64,000 nt of DNA from Lachnoclostridium phytofermentans (lineage in GTDB: Bacteria > Bacillota > Clostridia > Lachnospirales > Lachnospiraceae). This document shows, piece by piece, positions 38,146-46,115 of this stretch. Every line of letters begins with the position of its first letter. The first letter of the stretch is position 1. Under the pieces are notes generated by a model that saw only the letters and a program-made list of their open reading frames with translations, had not been told where the DNA came from and did not search any database. The stretch lies in NCBI RefSeq assembly GCF_000733755.1, contig NZ_JPOF01000006.1, positions 1 to 64,000 of the forward strand, in the 5' to 3' direction. The position numbers and the translations under genes are program-made.

Positions 38146-38228
38146 TTTGCAGATGGGAGTTAGGTTGAAAAGACAAGCTTTTCAACATCTTGATTTGTAT
38201 GTGTGCTAAAGCACGCAGATGGGAGTTT
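38146..38228 (+). promoter_or_regulatory. Two-hairpin leader directly before rsmE, related to the hemW leader
   Basis: Hairpin A: GTTGAAAA (38164-38171) with TTTTCAAC (38179-38186). Hairpin B: GTGTGC-TAAA-GCACGC (38201-38216). The SD is GGGAG at 38221. GCAGATGGGAGTT occurs twice, at 38149 and 38214, one copy before hairpin A and one after hairpin B. Confidence 0.6.
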
Positions 38229-38230
38229 AA

Positions 38231-38977
38231 ATGTATCGATTTTATATTGAATCATCTAACGTTTCGGATACAACAATCCGCATTGATGGTGCGGATGTAA
38301 ATCATATAAAAAATGTACTTCGTATGAAAGTTGGAGAAAAATTAATTGCTTGTGATGGACAAGGCAACGATTATTGTTGTATAATAGCAGAGTTTGAAAA
38401 AGATAATATTCTGTTATCGATAACAGAACGGAAAAAAACCGACACTGAGTTACCTGCGAAATTAATTTTATTTCAAGGCTTACCGAAAAAAGATAAGATG
38501 GAACTGATTATCCAAAAAGCAGTAGAACTTGGTGCTTACGAAATTGTTCCAGTCATGATGAAGAGAACAATTGTAAAGTTAGAGGATAAGAAAAAGGAAC
38601 AAAAAAAATTAGAACGTTGGCAAGCGATAGCTGAGGGGGCTGCAAAGCAATCGGGAAGAGGCTTTATTCCTAAGGTTCATGATCTAATTTCTTACAGTGA
38701 GGCGGTAAAGATGGCAGCAGAGTGTGATTTATCTATACTACCTTACGAATGTGCTAGTGGGATTAAGGAAACGAGAGCATTAATCAATCAATCAAAAGAG
38801 AGTAGCTCTATTGGTATTATGATTGGGCCAGAAGGCGGTTTCGAGGAAGAAGAAGTAGAGTTAGCAAAGAAACATGGAATTATTCCAATTACACTTGGTA
38901 AACGTATTCTTCGAACTGAAACAGCAGGACTTGCAATTCTATCTTATATCATGTTAACTTTTGAGGAAGAAGAGTAA
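38231..38977 (+). CDS. rsmE: 16S rRNA (uracil1498-N3)-methyltransferase RsmE
   Basis: 248 residues. An N-terminal PUA-like domain (HIKNVLRMKVGEKLIACDGQG) precedes a SPOUT methyltransferase knot with KKDKMELIIQKAVELGAYEIVPVMMKRT and the SAM-binding GIMIGPEGGFEEEEVELAKK and LGKRILRTETAGLAILS. It methylates N3 of U1498 in the decoding region of the 30S subunit. It follows prmA, as in Bacillus where it is yqeU. Confidence 0.96.
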   Translation: MYRFYIESSNVSDTTIRIDGADVNHIKNVLRMKVGEKLIACDGQGNDYCCIIAEFEKDNILLSITERKKTDTELPAKLILFQGLPKKDKMELIIQKAVELGAYEIVPVMMKRTIVKLEDKKKEQKKLERWQAIAEGAAKQSGRGFIPKVHDLISYSEAVKMAAECDLSILPYECASGIKETRALINQSKESSSIGIMIGPEGGFEEEEVELAKKHGIIPITLGKRILRTETAGLAILSYIMLTFEEEE

Positions 38978-39169
38978 GTTATATTCTATAAAGGGTACTA
39001 AGAAGTATAATTAGAGATTGATAGGAAGAGTTAATCAATGGAGTTGATAGATTACATTTCATTGAAACTCGTATATTATAGATACGTCGGATTCTGCGCT
39101 TCGTTTTGGAGTTATGTTTCTATAAAATTCCATGTTTTAAGAGGCGCAAAACGCCAATTTGGAGGTAGT

Positions 39170-40357
39170 ATGATAGCTTATTTAGATAATGCCGCTACTA
39201 CAAAAGTATCGGAATCAGTGCGCGATATCATGGTAGATGCACTATACGTTAACTTTGGTAATCCTTCCTCTATGCATCGAAAAGGAATGGAAGCGGAACG
39301 ATACATCAAAGATGCAAAGGAGTCAATAGCAAAACTACTTAAGGTTGAACCGAAAGAGATTGTATTTACTTCTGGAGGTACAGAATCCAATAATATGGCC
39401 TTAATTGGTACAGCACTAGCGTATCAACGTTCGGGTAAACATATTATAACAACACAATTTGAACATGCATCTGTGCATAATCCTTTAATAGCGCTTGAAG
39501 ATTTTGGATTTCGAATCAGCTATGTACCAGTAGATTCAAATGGTAAAGTCATCGAGGAAGCATTATTAAATGAGATTTGTGAGGATACTATTTTAGTATC
39601 CATTATGTATGTCAATAATGAAGTCGGAGCCATACAGGATATTGCTAGATTATCTAAACTTGTAAAAGAGAAAAAATCAGATATTTTATTTCATACCGAT
39701 GCCATACAGTGCTTTGGGAAGTTTAAGATTTTTCCAAAGAAAGAAGGAATTGATTTAATGTCGGTTAGCGGACATAAGTTCCATGGGCCAAAAGGTGCAG
39801 GATTTTTATATATCAAAGATAAAGTTAAGATAAAGCCAATCATCCATGGTGGAGGACAACAAAAAGGTTACCGTTCCGGTACCGAAAATGTTCCAGCAAT
39901 TGCCGGTTTATATCAAGCAATGAAAGAAATCTATGAGAACCATGAAGAAAAAATCAATCATTTATATAACTTAAAAACTCATCTGATTGAAGGATTACAA
40001 CAGATGTCAGAAGTGACAGTAAACGCAGTATATACAGAACGAGAAGACTTATCCTTGTCAGAAAGAGTACGGCAAACTGCTCCTCATGTAGTAAGTGCAA
40101 GCTTTCAAGGGATACGAAGTGAAGTGCTATTACATGCTCTTGAGGATAAGGATATCTATGTTTCTTCCGGTTCTGCATGTGCTTCGAATCACCCAAGCTT
40201 ATCCGGTTCCTTGATTGCAATCGGTGTAGATAAAAGTTTGTTAGACTCAACACTCAGATTTAGCTTTTCAGTCAATACTAAAATGGAAGAAATAGATTAT
40301 ACGCTCGAGGTACTAAAGGAAATAGTACCAATGTTACGACGTTATACCAGAAAATAA
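39170..40357 (+). CDS. Cysteine desulfurase (NifS/IscS family)
   Basis: 395 residues from the ATG at 39170 with GGAGGT just before it; the open frame from 39038 adds 44 residues that do not resemble the family. PLP-enzyme motifs: YLDNAATTKVSE at the start, TSGGTESNN, HTDAIQ, and the Schiff-base Lys in SGHKFHGPKGAGFLYI. The catalytic loop Cys is in SSGSACASNHPS. It converts cysteine to alanine plus a persulfide. It is 36 bp before thiI, so it is the likely sulfur donor to ThiI (the role of NifZ in B. subtilis) rather than a general Fe-S supplier. Confidence 0.94.
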   Translation: MIAYLDNAATTKVSESVRDIMVDALYVNFGNPSSMHRKGMEAERYIKDAKESIAKLLKVEPKEIVFTSGGTESNNMALIGTALAYQRSGKHIITTQFEHASVHNPLIALEDFGFRISYVPVDSNGKVIEEALLNEICEDTILVSIMYVNNEVGAIQDIARLSKLVKEKKSDILFHTDAIQCFGKFKIFPKKEGIDLMSVSGHKFHGPKGAGFLYIKDKVKIKPIIHGGGQQKGYRSGTENVPAIAGLYQAMKEIYENHEEKINHLYNLKTHLIEGLQQMSEVTVNAVYTEREDLSLSERVRQTAPHVVSASFQGIRSEVLLHALEDKDIYVSSGSACASNHPSLSGSLIAIGVDKSLLDSTLRFSFSVNTKMEEIDYTLEVLKEIVPMLRRYTRK

Positions 40358-40393
40358 ATAGAATGGTAGAATACAATTCAATTAGGAGGTTTC

Positions 40394-41569
40394 ATGTATA
40401 AAGCATTTTTAATAAAATACGCAGAGATTGGTCTAAAAGGAAAAAATCGTCATGTGTTTGAGAACGCACTAAAAGATCAAGTTAGATTTAATTTAAGTAA
40501 ACTAGGAAATTTTGAGGTTTCCAGAGAACAGGGACGTGTTTTTGTAGAGTGTCCAGATGATTTTGATTATGAAGAAACTGTTGCTGCTTTGCAACGAGTG
40601 TTTGGTGTTACCGGAATTAGCCCAGTCGTAGTAATTGAAACGACTGATTGGGAGGTTGTAAAACAAGAAGTTGGTAATTATGTGGAAAACTTCTATGGAC
40701 GTAAACCATTTACTTTTAAAGTTGAAGCAAAACGTGGTAATAAGCAGTATCCAATTACATCACCAGAAATCTGTTCTAAGATGGGAGCTTATTTATTAAA
40801 CCGCTTTCCTGAATTGTCTGTTGATGTTCATACACCACAGGAACATATTACAGTTGAAATTCGTAACAAAGCTTATGTATATTCCTATACCTTAAAAGGA
40901 CCAGGTGGTATGCCGGTAGGTACAGGTGGAAAAGCAATGTTATTGTTATCTGGTGGTATTGATAGCCCGGTTGCTGGTTATATGATATCAAAGCGTGGAG
41001 TATCAATAGAGGCGACTTATTTTCATGCACCTCCTTATACCAGTGAACGTGCGAAGCAAAAAGTGGTGGATTTAGCTAAGATTATATCCGCTTACACAGG
41101 GCCAATTAAGCTTCACATTGTAAATTTTACGGATATTCAGCTGTATATTTATGAGAAATGCCCTCATGAAGAATTAACAATCATAATGCGACGTTATATG
41201 ATGAGAATTGCAGAAGAAATTGCAAATCGTGATAAGTGTCTTGGTTTGATTACTGGTGAGAGTATTGGTCAGGTAGCAAGTCAGACCATGCATTCTCTAG
41301 CTGCAACCAATGCTGTTTGTACGTTGCCGGTATATCGCCCACTGATCGGTATGGATAAGCAAGAGATTATTGATATCTCGGAACGTATTGGGACTTATGA
41401 AACATCGGTTCTTCCTTTCGAAGATTGCTGCACAATTTTTGTTGCAAAACATCCGGTAACTAGACCAATTCTTTCTGTCATTGAAAAGAATGAGCTTAAT
41501 CTGACAGAAAAAATTGATGAAATGGTGAAGACAGCGATTAATACAAGAGAAATAATTACCGTAAAGTAA
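40394..41569 (+). CDS. thiI: tRNA 4-thiouridine synthase ThiI
   Basis: 391 residues. N-terminal ferredoxin-like and THUMP domain (EIRNKAYVYSYT at its end), then an adenylating PP-loop: LLLSGGIDSPVAG. LITGESIGQVASQT and the Cys pair region around FEDCCTIFVAKHP follow. The C-terminal rhodanese domain of the E. coli enzyme is absent, as usual in Gram-positive ThiI. It modifies U8 of tRNA using sulfur from the partner desulfurase. Confidence 0.97.
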   Translation: MYKAFLIKYAEIGLKGKNRHVFENALKDQVRFNLSKLGNFEVSREQGRVFVECPDDFDYEETVAALQRVFGVTGISPVVVIETTDWEVVKQEVGNYVENFYGRKPFTFKVEAKRGNKQYPITSPEICSKMGAYLLNRFPELSVDVHTPQEHITVEIRNKAYVYSYTLKGPGGMPVGTGGKAMLLLSGGIDSPVAGYMISKRGVSIEATYFHAPPYTSERAKQKVVDLAKIISAYTGPIKLHIVNFTDIQLYIYEKCPHEELTIIMRRYMMRIAEEIANRDKCLGLITGESIGQVASQTMHSLAATNAVCTLPVYRPLIGMDKQEIIDISERIGTYETSVLPFEDCCTIFVAKHPVTRPILSVIEKNELNLTEKIDEMVKTAINTREIITVK

Positions 41570-41589
41570 AATACTAAGGGAAATAGTTT

Positions 41590-41698
41590 AAGGAAATTAA
41601 ATTAAGGAAAATAGTTTAGGGAATTAAATTAAGGAAAATAGTTTAAGGAAATTAATTTAGGAAATTAGTTTGATAAAATTAATTTAATAAAATTAATT
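41590..41698. repeat. Four diverging copies of a 27-bp AT-rich tandem repeat
   Basis: Units at 41590-41617, 41618-41644, 41645-41671 and 41672-41698 follow the pattern AAGGAAATTAAATTAAGGAA plus ATAGTTT, with the last unit most changed. They lie between thiI and the minus-strand terminator. Confidence 0.7.
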
Positions 41699-41718
41699 AA
41701 AAAAAACACTTTTTGATA

Positions 41719-41755
41719 ATAAAAAAACAGTTGTTATCATAAGATAACAACTGTT
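41719..41755 (-). terminator. Terminator of the HPr-like gene
   Basis: AACAGTTGTTATC, ATAA loop, GATAACAACTGTT: perfect 13-bp arms, followed by T7 on the minus strand. Confidence 0.9.
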
Positions 41756-41768
41756 TGATTATGTTTTG

Positions 41769-42002
41769 TTACTCAACGATGTATGGTTTTAAGATTGCTA
41801 AAATCTCATCCATGGTATCATCGCCATGGATATTAAGATCGATAGGCTTAGATAAATCTAAGCTGAAGATACCCATAATAGACTTTGCATCGATAACATA
41901 CCTTCCGGATACTAAATCAAAATCGGAATCGAATTTAGTAACATCGTTTACAAAGGACTTAACCTTATCAATTGAATTTAATGAAATCTTAACTGTTTTC
42001 AT
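41769..42002 (-). CDS. HPr-like protein lacking the phosphocarrier histidine
   Basis: 77 residues, nearly the size of HPr (85-88). The C-terminal half matches HPr around the regulatory serine: DAKSIMGIFSLDLSKPIDLNIHGDD, where the Ser in KSIMG corresponds to Ser46. In true HPr the N-terminal part carries GIHARPA with His15; here the corresponding stretch is LNSIDKVKSFVNDV, with no His. It therefore cannot carry PTS phosphate and may act as a regulator, as Crh does through Ser46, if it is phosphorylated. AGGAGG precedes the ATG. It is isolated on the minus strand. Confidence 0.85.
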   Translation of the reverse strand: MKTVKISLNSIDKVKSFVNDVTKFDSDFDLVSGRYVIDAKSIMGIFSLDLSKPIDLNIHGDDTMDEILAILKPYIVE

Positions 42003-42261
42003 GAGAATTTCCTCCTTATTGATGTTGATGTATTATTCAAGTCCATAGCGGAAAGTGTAAACCCCGCAGGATACTATGAATTAATGGTACCTTACGTCCC
42101 AGTATAACTGGAATACACAGGAAACCTTTTCTCACTACTATACTACATTTAACCAAAATAAATGTCAATATACAAAGTGTAGAAAAAAAGAAGATAAATT
42201 TTATGATAGTTATCGGTTTATTTATTGATAAGCCTGAATATAGAAAGGATTGTAGTTACAA

Positions 42262-43677
42262 ATGCAAGAAATTGACGAAACGAGTATAAGTAACATCTAC
42301 AAAACGAAGAATAAAAATGATAATGTGTCGGGTAAAAAGGTAGCCTTTTTAACGCTTGGCTGTAAGGTAAATTCTTATGAGACAGAAGCCATGCAACAAC
42401 TTTTTTTAGATGCTGGTGCAACGATTGTTGATTTTGAAGAATTATCGGATATTTATGTTGTAAATACCTGTACAGTAACTAATATAGCGGATAGAAAATC
42501 GCGACAGATGCTTCATAGAGCAAAAAAACATAATCCGGATTCTATAGTGATTGCAGTAGGTTGTTATGTACAGGCTGCAAAAGAAGCGTTACTAGAAGAT
42601 GATACGGTTGATCTTGTCATTGGAAATAATAAAAAGAACGAGATTGTTTCTTTGGTAGATGAATATTATGAAAACCAAAGCAATTATGCTGTCATAGATA
42701 TTGATAAGGATTATGAATACGAAGAATTGGCTATCGCCGCTGTGACAGAAAAAACAAGAGCTTATATTAAAATACAAGATGGTTGTAATCAATTCTGTAG
42801 TTACTGCATTATTCCATACGCTCGTGGAAGAATTAGAAGCCGTAGTGAAGAAGAAATAAAAAAAGAAGTAATTCGTCTAGTAGAAAATGGATATCAAGAA
42901 ATTGTATTAACAGGGATTCATTTATCTTCCTATGGACTTGAAACACTATCCGTAAAGGAACAAGCAGCATTACTTCCTGAGAATGGTGTTTCGCCCTTAC
43001 TAACACTTATTTTAAGCTTGAGCGAAATAAAAGGACTTTGCAGAATTCGATTAAGTTCTTTGGAACCAAGAATAATCACCGAGGAATTTGTTAAAACTCT
43101 TGCTAGTAAATCAAAACTATGCCCTCACTTTCATTTGTCCCTACAAAGTGGTAGTAAGGAAACACTAGCTAGAATGAATCGTAAATATACACCGAATGAT
43201 TATTACGATCGCTGTGAGATTATCCGTAAGTACTATAAAAATCCCGCAATCACTACCGATGTTATCGTTGGATTCCCTGGAGAAACAGAAGAAGAATTCG
43301 AAGAAACCAAGACATTCCTTGAGAAAGTTAATTTTTCTCAGATGCATATCTTTAAATATTCAAAGAGAAAAGGTACCAAGGCTGAATCCATGCCAAACCA
43401 GGTGCAAGAACCTATAAAATCGAAGCGTAGTGATATTTTGTTTGAATTAGAAAAAAAGATGAGAACTACGTATTTGGATTCTTTTATCGGGTCTGAAGAA
43501 ATTGTTTTGACGGAAGAAGAGACGAAGATAGAGGATACAATGTATATGATTGGCCATACTACTCGTTATGTTAAGGTTGCTATTCCTGCATCAAACCTAG
43601 AAAGTAATGAGTTAGTTAACGTCCGTATTACCGGGTATTTGAATGATGATGTTTTGCTTTCCGAAATAATAGATTGA
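42262..43677 (+). CDS. mtaB: tRNA t6A37 methylthiotransferase MtaB
   Basis: 471 residues. The N-terminal cluster domain begins VAFLTLGCKVNSYETE and contains VVNTCTVT and GCYVQ; the radical SAM motif is DGCNQFCSYCIIPYARGRIRS in part; a TRAM domain ends the protein. It adds methylthio to t6A37 (ms2t6A) in tRNA-Lys. The first ~25 residues before the conserved domain are extra, and the RBS AAAGGA is 13 bases from the ATG, so a later start is possible. It follows rsmE in Bacillus; here nifS/thiI intervene. Confidence 0.95.
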   Translation: MQEIDETSISNIYKTKNKNDNVSGKKVAFLTLGCKVNSYETEAMQQLFLDAGATIVDFEELSDIYVVNTCTVTNIADRKSRQMLHRAKKHNPDSIVIAVGCYVQAAKEALLEDDTVDLVIGNNKKNEIVSLVDEYYENQSNYAVIDIDKDYEYEELAIAAVTEKTRAYIKIQDGCNQFCSYCIIPYARGRIRSRSEEEIKKEVIRLVENGYQEIVLTGIHLSSYGLETLSVKEQAALLPENGVSPLLTLILSLSEIKGLCRIRLSSLEPRIITEEFVKTLASKSKLCPHFHLSLQSGSKETLARMNRKYTPNDYYDRCEIIRKYYKNPAITTDVIVGFPGETEEEFEETKTFLEKVNFSQMHIFKYSKRKGTKAESMPNQVQEPIKSKRSDILFELEKKMRTTYLDSFIGSEEIVLTEEETKIEDTMYMIGHTTRYVKVAIPASNLESNELVNVRITGYLNDDVLLSEIID

Positions 43678-43804
43678 AATTTCCGAACATTTGTATTATG
43701 ATATTAGTAAGATGCAAATAGAGGAACGGTCCAAAAATGGAATTGTAATATTTGGATATTGCGGTTTGTTAAAGATTACCGTTGACTGGGAAGGGCGTGA
43801 TGAG

Positions 43805-44071
43805 ATGCAGGAGATAAACAATACACAATATTTTAGAGTTCAAAAACAGCCAGAAATCGTGGTGAAGGATGTTATTGACATCGTGTATCTCGCTTTAACT
43901 GAGAAGGGATACAATCCGGTAAATCAAATTGTAGGATATATCATGTCCGGAGATCCGACCTATATCACAAACCACAGAAATGCCAGAAGTTTGATTATGA
44001 AAGTCGAACGTGATGAGATTTTAGAGGAATTAATGAATTATTATATTGATAATCATTTAAAAAGAAGATAA
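43805..44071 (+). CDS. ireB: IreB family regulatory phosphoprotein (UPF0297)
   Basis: 88 residues from the ATG at 43805; the open frame from 43691 gives an unrelated N-terminus. The family core is VIDIVYLALTEKGYNPVNQIVGYIMSGDPTYITNH and RDEILEELMNYYI. In Enterococcus IreB is a substrate of the Ser/Thr kinase IreK and modulates cephalosporin tolerance. Position before ruvX and DUF1292 is the conserved Firmicutes arrangement (yrzL-yrrK-yrzB). Confidence 0.93.
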   Translation: MQEINNTQYFRVQKQPEIVVKDVIDIVYLALTEKGYNPVNQIVGYIMSGDPTYITNHRNARSLIMKVERDEILEELMNYYIDNHLKRR

Positions 44072-44117
44072 GGGTATGGAATTAATGCAGGATGGGCATG
44101 TAATCTGCTCACTTGTA

Positions 44118-44157
44118 ATTAATAGAAAAGTAGCATGATTGCCACTTTTCTATTAAT
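44118..44157. repeat. Perfect 14-bp inverted repeat between ireB and ruvX
   Basis: ATTAATAGAAAAGT (44118-44131) and ACTTTTCTATTAAT (44144-44157) flank a 12-base loop. There is no T tract, so it is at most a weak terminator or processing site. Confidence 0.65.
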
Positions 44158-44184
44158 GAAAGATTTCAGAGGTTAATAAGTGAA

Positions 44185-44637
44185 ATGAGAATTATGGGTT
44201 TGGATTATGGCTCTGTAACGGTTGGCGTTGCTATCAGTGACAGTTTAAAAATTACAGCACAGGGCATTGAAGTGATACGAAGAAAGTCAGAGACTAAGCT
44301 TCGTCAGACGCTAGCACGTATTGAAGAGTTAATAAAGCAATATGAAGTGGAAGAAATTGTACTCGGGTATCCGAAGAATATGAACAATACCATTGGTGAA
44401 CGTGCTGAAAAATCAGAAGAATTTGCTGAGCATCTTCGACGTAGAACTGGACTTCCGGTAACATTATGGGACGAGCGTTTAACGACCGTAGCAGCACATC
44501 AGGTGTTAAATGCTGGTGAAGTTAGCCTCAAAAAGAAGATGGAAGTAGTCGATAAACTTGCAGCTGTATTTATATTACAAGGTTATTTAGACTATTTATC
44601 GAATAAGAAGGAATTAAATAAAATAGATTCACTATAG
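44185..44637 (+). CDS. ruvX: RuvX/YqgF family putative Holliday junction resolvase (pre-16S rRNA nuclease)
   Basis: 150 residues, RNase H-like fold. [19 protein letters not shown] holds the first catalytic Asp, [19 protein letters not shown] follows, and [11 protein letters not shown] contains the second acidic motif. In E. coli YqgF processes the 5' end of 16S rRNA. Located in the ireB-ruvX-DUF1292 cluster. Confidence 0.95.
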   Translation: MRIMGLDYGSVTVGVAISDSLKITAQGIEVIRRKSETKLRQTLARIEELIKQYEVEEIVLGYPKNMNNTIGERAEKSEEFAEHLRRRTGLPVTLWDERLTTVAAHQVLNAGEVSLKKKMEVVDKLAAVFILQGYLDYLSNKKELNKIDSL

Positions 44638-44735
44638 GAAATCCCTATGCGCTCTTTAGGTGATATAATAGGTGCTTATTAGGAATAGTAAGCAAGGAAA
44701 TATTACTAGTGAATCTATTATAAGAGAGGATTTTA

Positions 44736-45014
44736 TTGCAAATGGAAGATAATAGAAAAGTAAGCTTCTTTACTGAGGACAATGAGGAAGTAATCTTTTA
44801 CGTTCTGGAACAAACAAAATTAAATGGTACAGAGTATTTATTAGTAACAGAGGATATCAACGCTGAAGAAGCGGATGCATATATTCTAAAAGATGTATCA
44901 GAAGAGGAAAGTTTGGATGCAGTGTATGATATGGTGGAAGACGACAACGAATTAGAAGCTATTGCAGCAGTTTTCGAGGAATTATTAGAAGATACAGATA
45001 TCGTAACAGAATAA
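44736..45014 (+). CDS. DUF1292 family protein (YrzB-like)
   Basis: 92 residues, very acidic. The TTG at 44736 (six bases after GAGAGG) is taken as start; an ATG at 44742 is an alternative. The DUF1292 pattern is visible as VIFYVLEQTKLNGTEYLLVTED and AVFEELLED. Function unknown; the neighbourhood with ruvX and ireB is conserved. Confidence 0.88.
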   Translation: MQMEDNRKVSFFTEDNEEVIFYVLEQTKLNGTEYLLVTEDINAEEADAYILKDVSEEESLDAVYDMVEDDNELEAIAAVFEELLEDTDIVTE

Positions 45015-45111
45015 GCTTTATATTTGTATCATTAAGGTTTCTGTATGAAACTAGGTAGCAGCTACCATTGCTTGTTATGTAACAAGATATAGACGAGTTT
45101 GTATCACAATA

Positions 45112-45232
45112 CGATTGCAATATCAAATGCGATTGTATTGTCATTAATCTATAAATAACAGGAGTATAATGTCATTATAGTGAACTTTTTCACGATATAA
45201 TATAATTGACAAATTATATTATATCGTGTTTT
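45112..45232. terminator. Hairpins ending the ireB-ruvX-DUF1292 unit
   Basis: A 12-bp stem at about 45112-45145 (CAATAC with GTATTG and following pairs) is succeeded by a perfect 17-bp stem at 45191-45207 / 45212-45228 (CACGATATAATA with TATTATATCGTG) and TTTT. Confidence 0.75.
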
Positions 45233-45574
45233 ATAAAATCAAGTATGGTTGGACAATATTGGAACTTTACAATCGAAAAATACGAACTAAATTATAAAAA
45301 TAAAGAATAAATGAGTATAAAATAAATAAATCAAGTAAAACAAATAGGAAACTAATAATTACAGATAATATATAAATAATAAAGCTTAAAATTATATTAT
45401 TCTGCTTATAATTATAAAAGTGATAACTAGTTAAAATTATATAACAGATAGTATAAAAATATAGAAAAATAATTAAATTAAATCGAAACAATCAGTAAAG
45501 TTAAAGTAACAGATAGAATGAAATTCACGTAAGCAAACGTAACATTGGAATGAGCAAGAGAAGTAGGTGATGGA
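45233..45574. other. Low-complexity AT-rich stretch
   Basis: Nearly all A and T between about 45275 and 45490, with many AATAAA-like steps; open frames here are composition artefacts. It is the 5' region of the Fur-family gene. No promoter can be chosen with confidence. Confidence 0.5.
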
Positions 45575-46054
45575 ATGACAGATATGCAGGAAAACTTTAA
45601 ATCCTTACTCAAACAAAATGGGTTAAAGGTAACAACACAACGTATCGCAATCCTAGAGGTGTTAAGTAATCGACCGGATGAACACCTGACGGCTGAGGAT
45701 ATCTATGATTGTGTAAAAAATATGTATCCTGATATTGGGTTAGCCACAGTATATCGTACCATACAGGTATTATCAGAGTTAAAGCTTATTGATAAACTTA
45801 ATTTGAATGATGGATATGTGAGGTATGAAATAGGGAAAGGCAGTATGGAGACTTCTGTACACCACCATCACCATTTAATTTGTGTGAATTGTGGGCAAGT
45901 ATTTACATTTCAAGATGATTTATTAGAGAATTTGGAGCAAAAAATAGAGGCTACCATGGATTTTCAAGTGGTAAATCATGAAGTAAAATTATTTGGTATT
46001 TGCAGTGCATGCAAGAGTTTTGCAGAAAAAGATGCAAAAAATCAAAAAGAATAA
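45575..46054 (+). CDS. Fur-family metal-dependent regulator (Fur/PerR/Zur type)
   Basis: 159 residues. The winged helix is LLKQNGLKVTTQRIAILEVLSNR and DIGLATVYRTIQVLSELKLI. The metal-binding part has HHHHHLICVNCGQV with the first CxxC, and a second pair in GICSACKS, forming a structural Zn site. Fur, PerR and Zur cannot be separated safely here. It is placed 61 bp before RNase J. Confidence 0.92.
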   Translation: MTDMQENFKSLLKQNGLKVTTQRIAILEVLSNRPDEHLTAEDIYDCVKNMYPDIGLATVYRTIQVLSELKLIDKLNLNDGYVRYEIGKGSMETSVHHHHHLICVNCGQVFTFQDDLLENLEQKIEATMDFQVVNHEVKLFGICSACKSFAEKDAKNQKE

Positions 46055-46115
46055 ATATGTCCACTTCCAAACGTTTGCCCTACGAAATTACATATAAAAT
46101 TTTGGAGGTGCAATT

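Noticed and set aside
45267-45491. Minus-strand frame of 74 codons in the AT-rich region before fur
   Set aside because: Made almost only of Ile, Leu, Tyr, Phe and Ser as expected from A/T-only DNA; no start signal.
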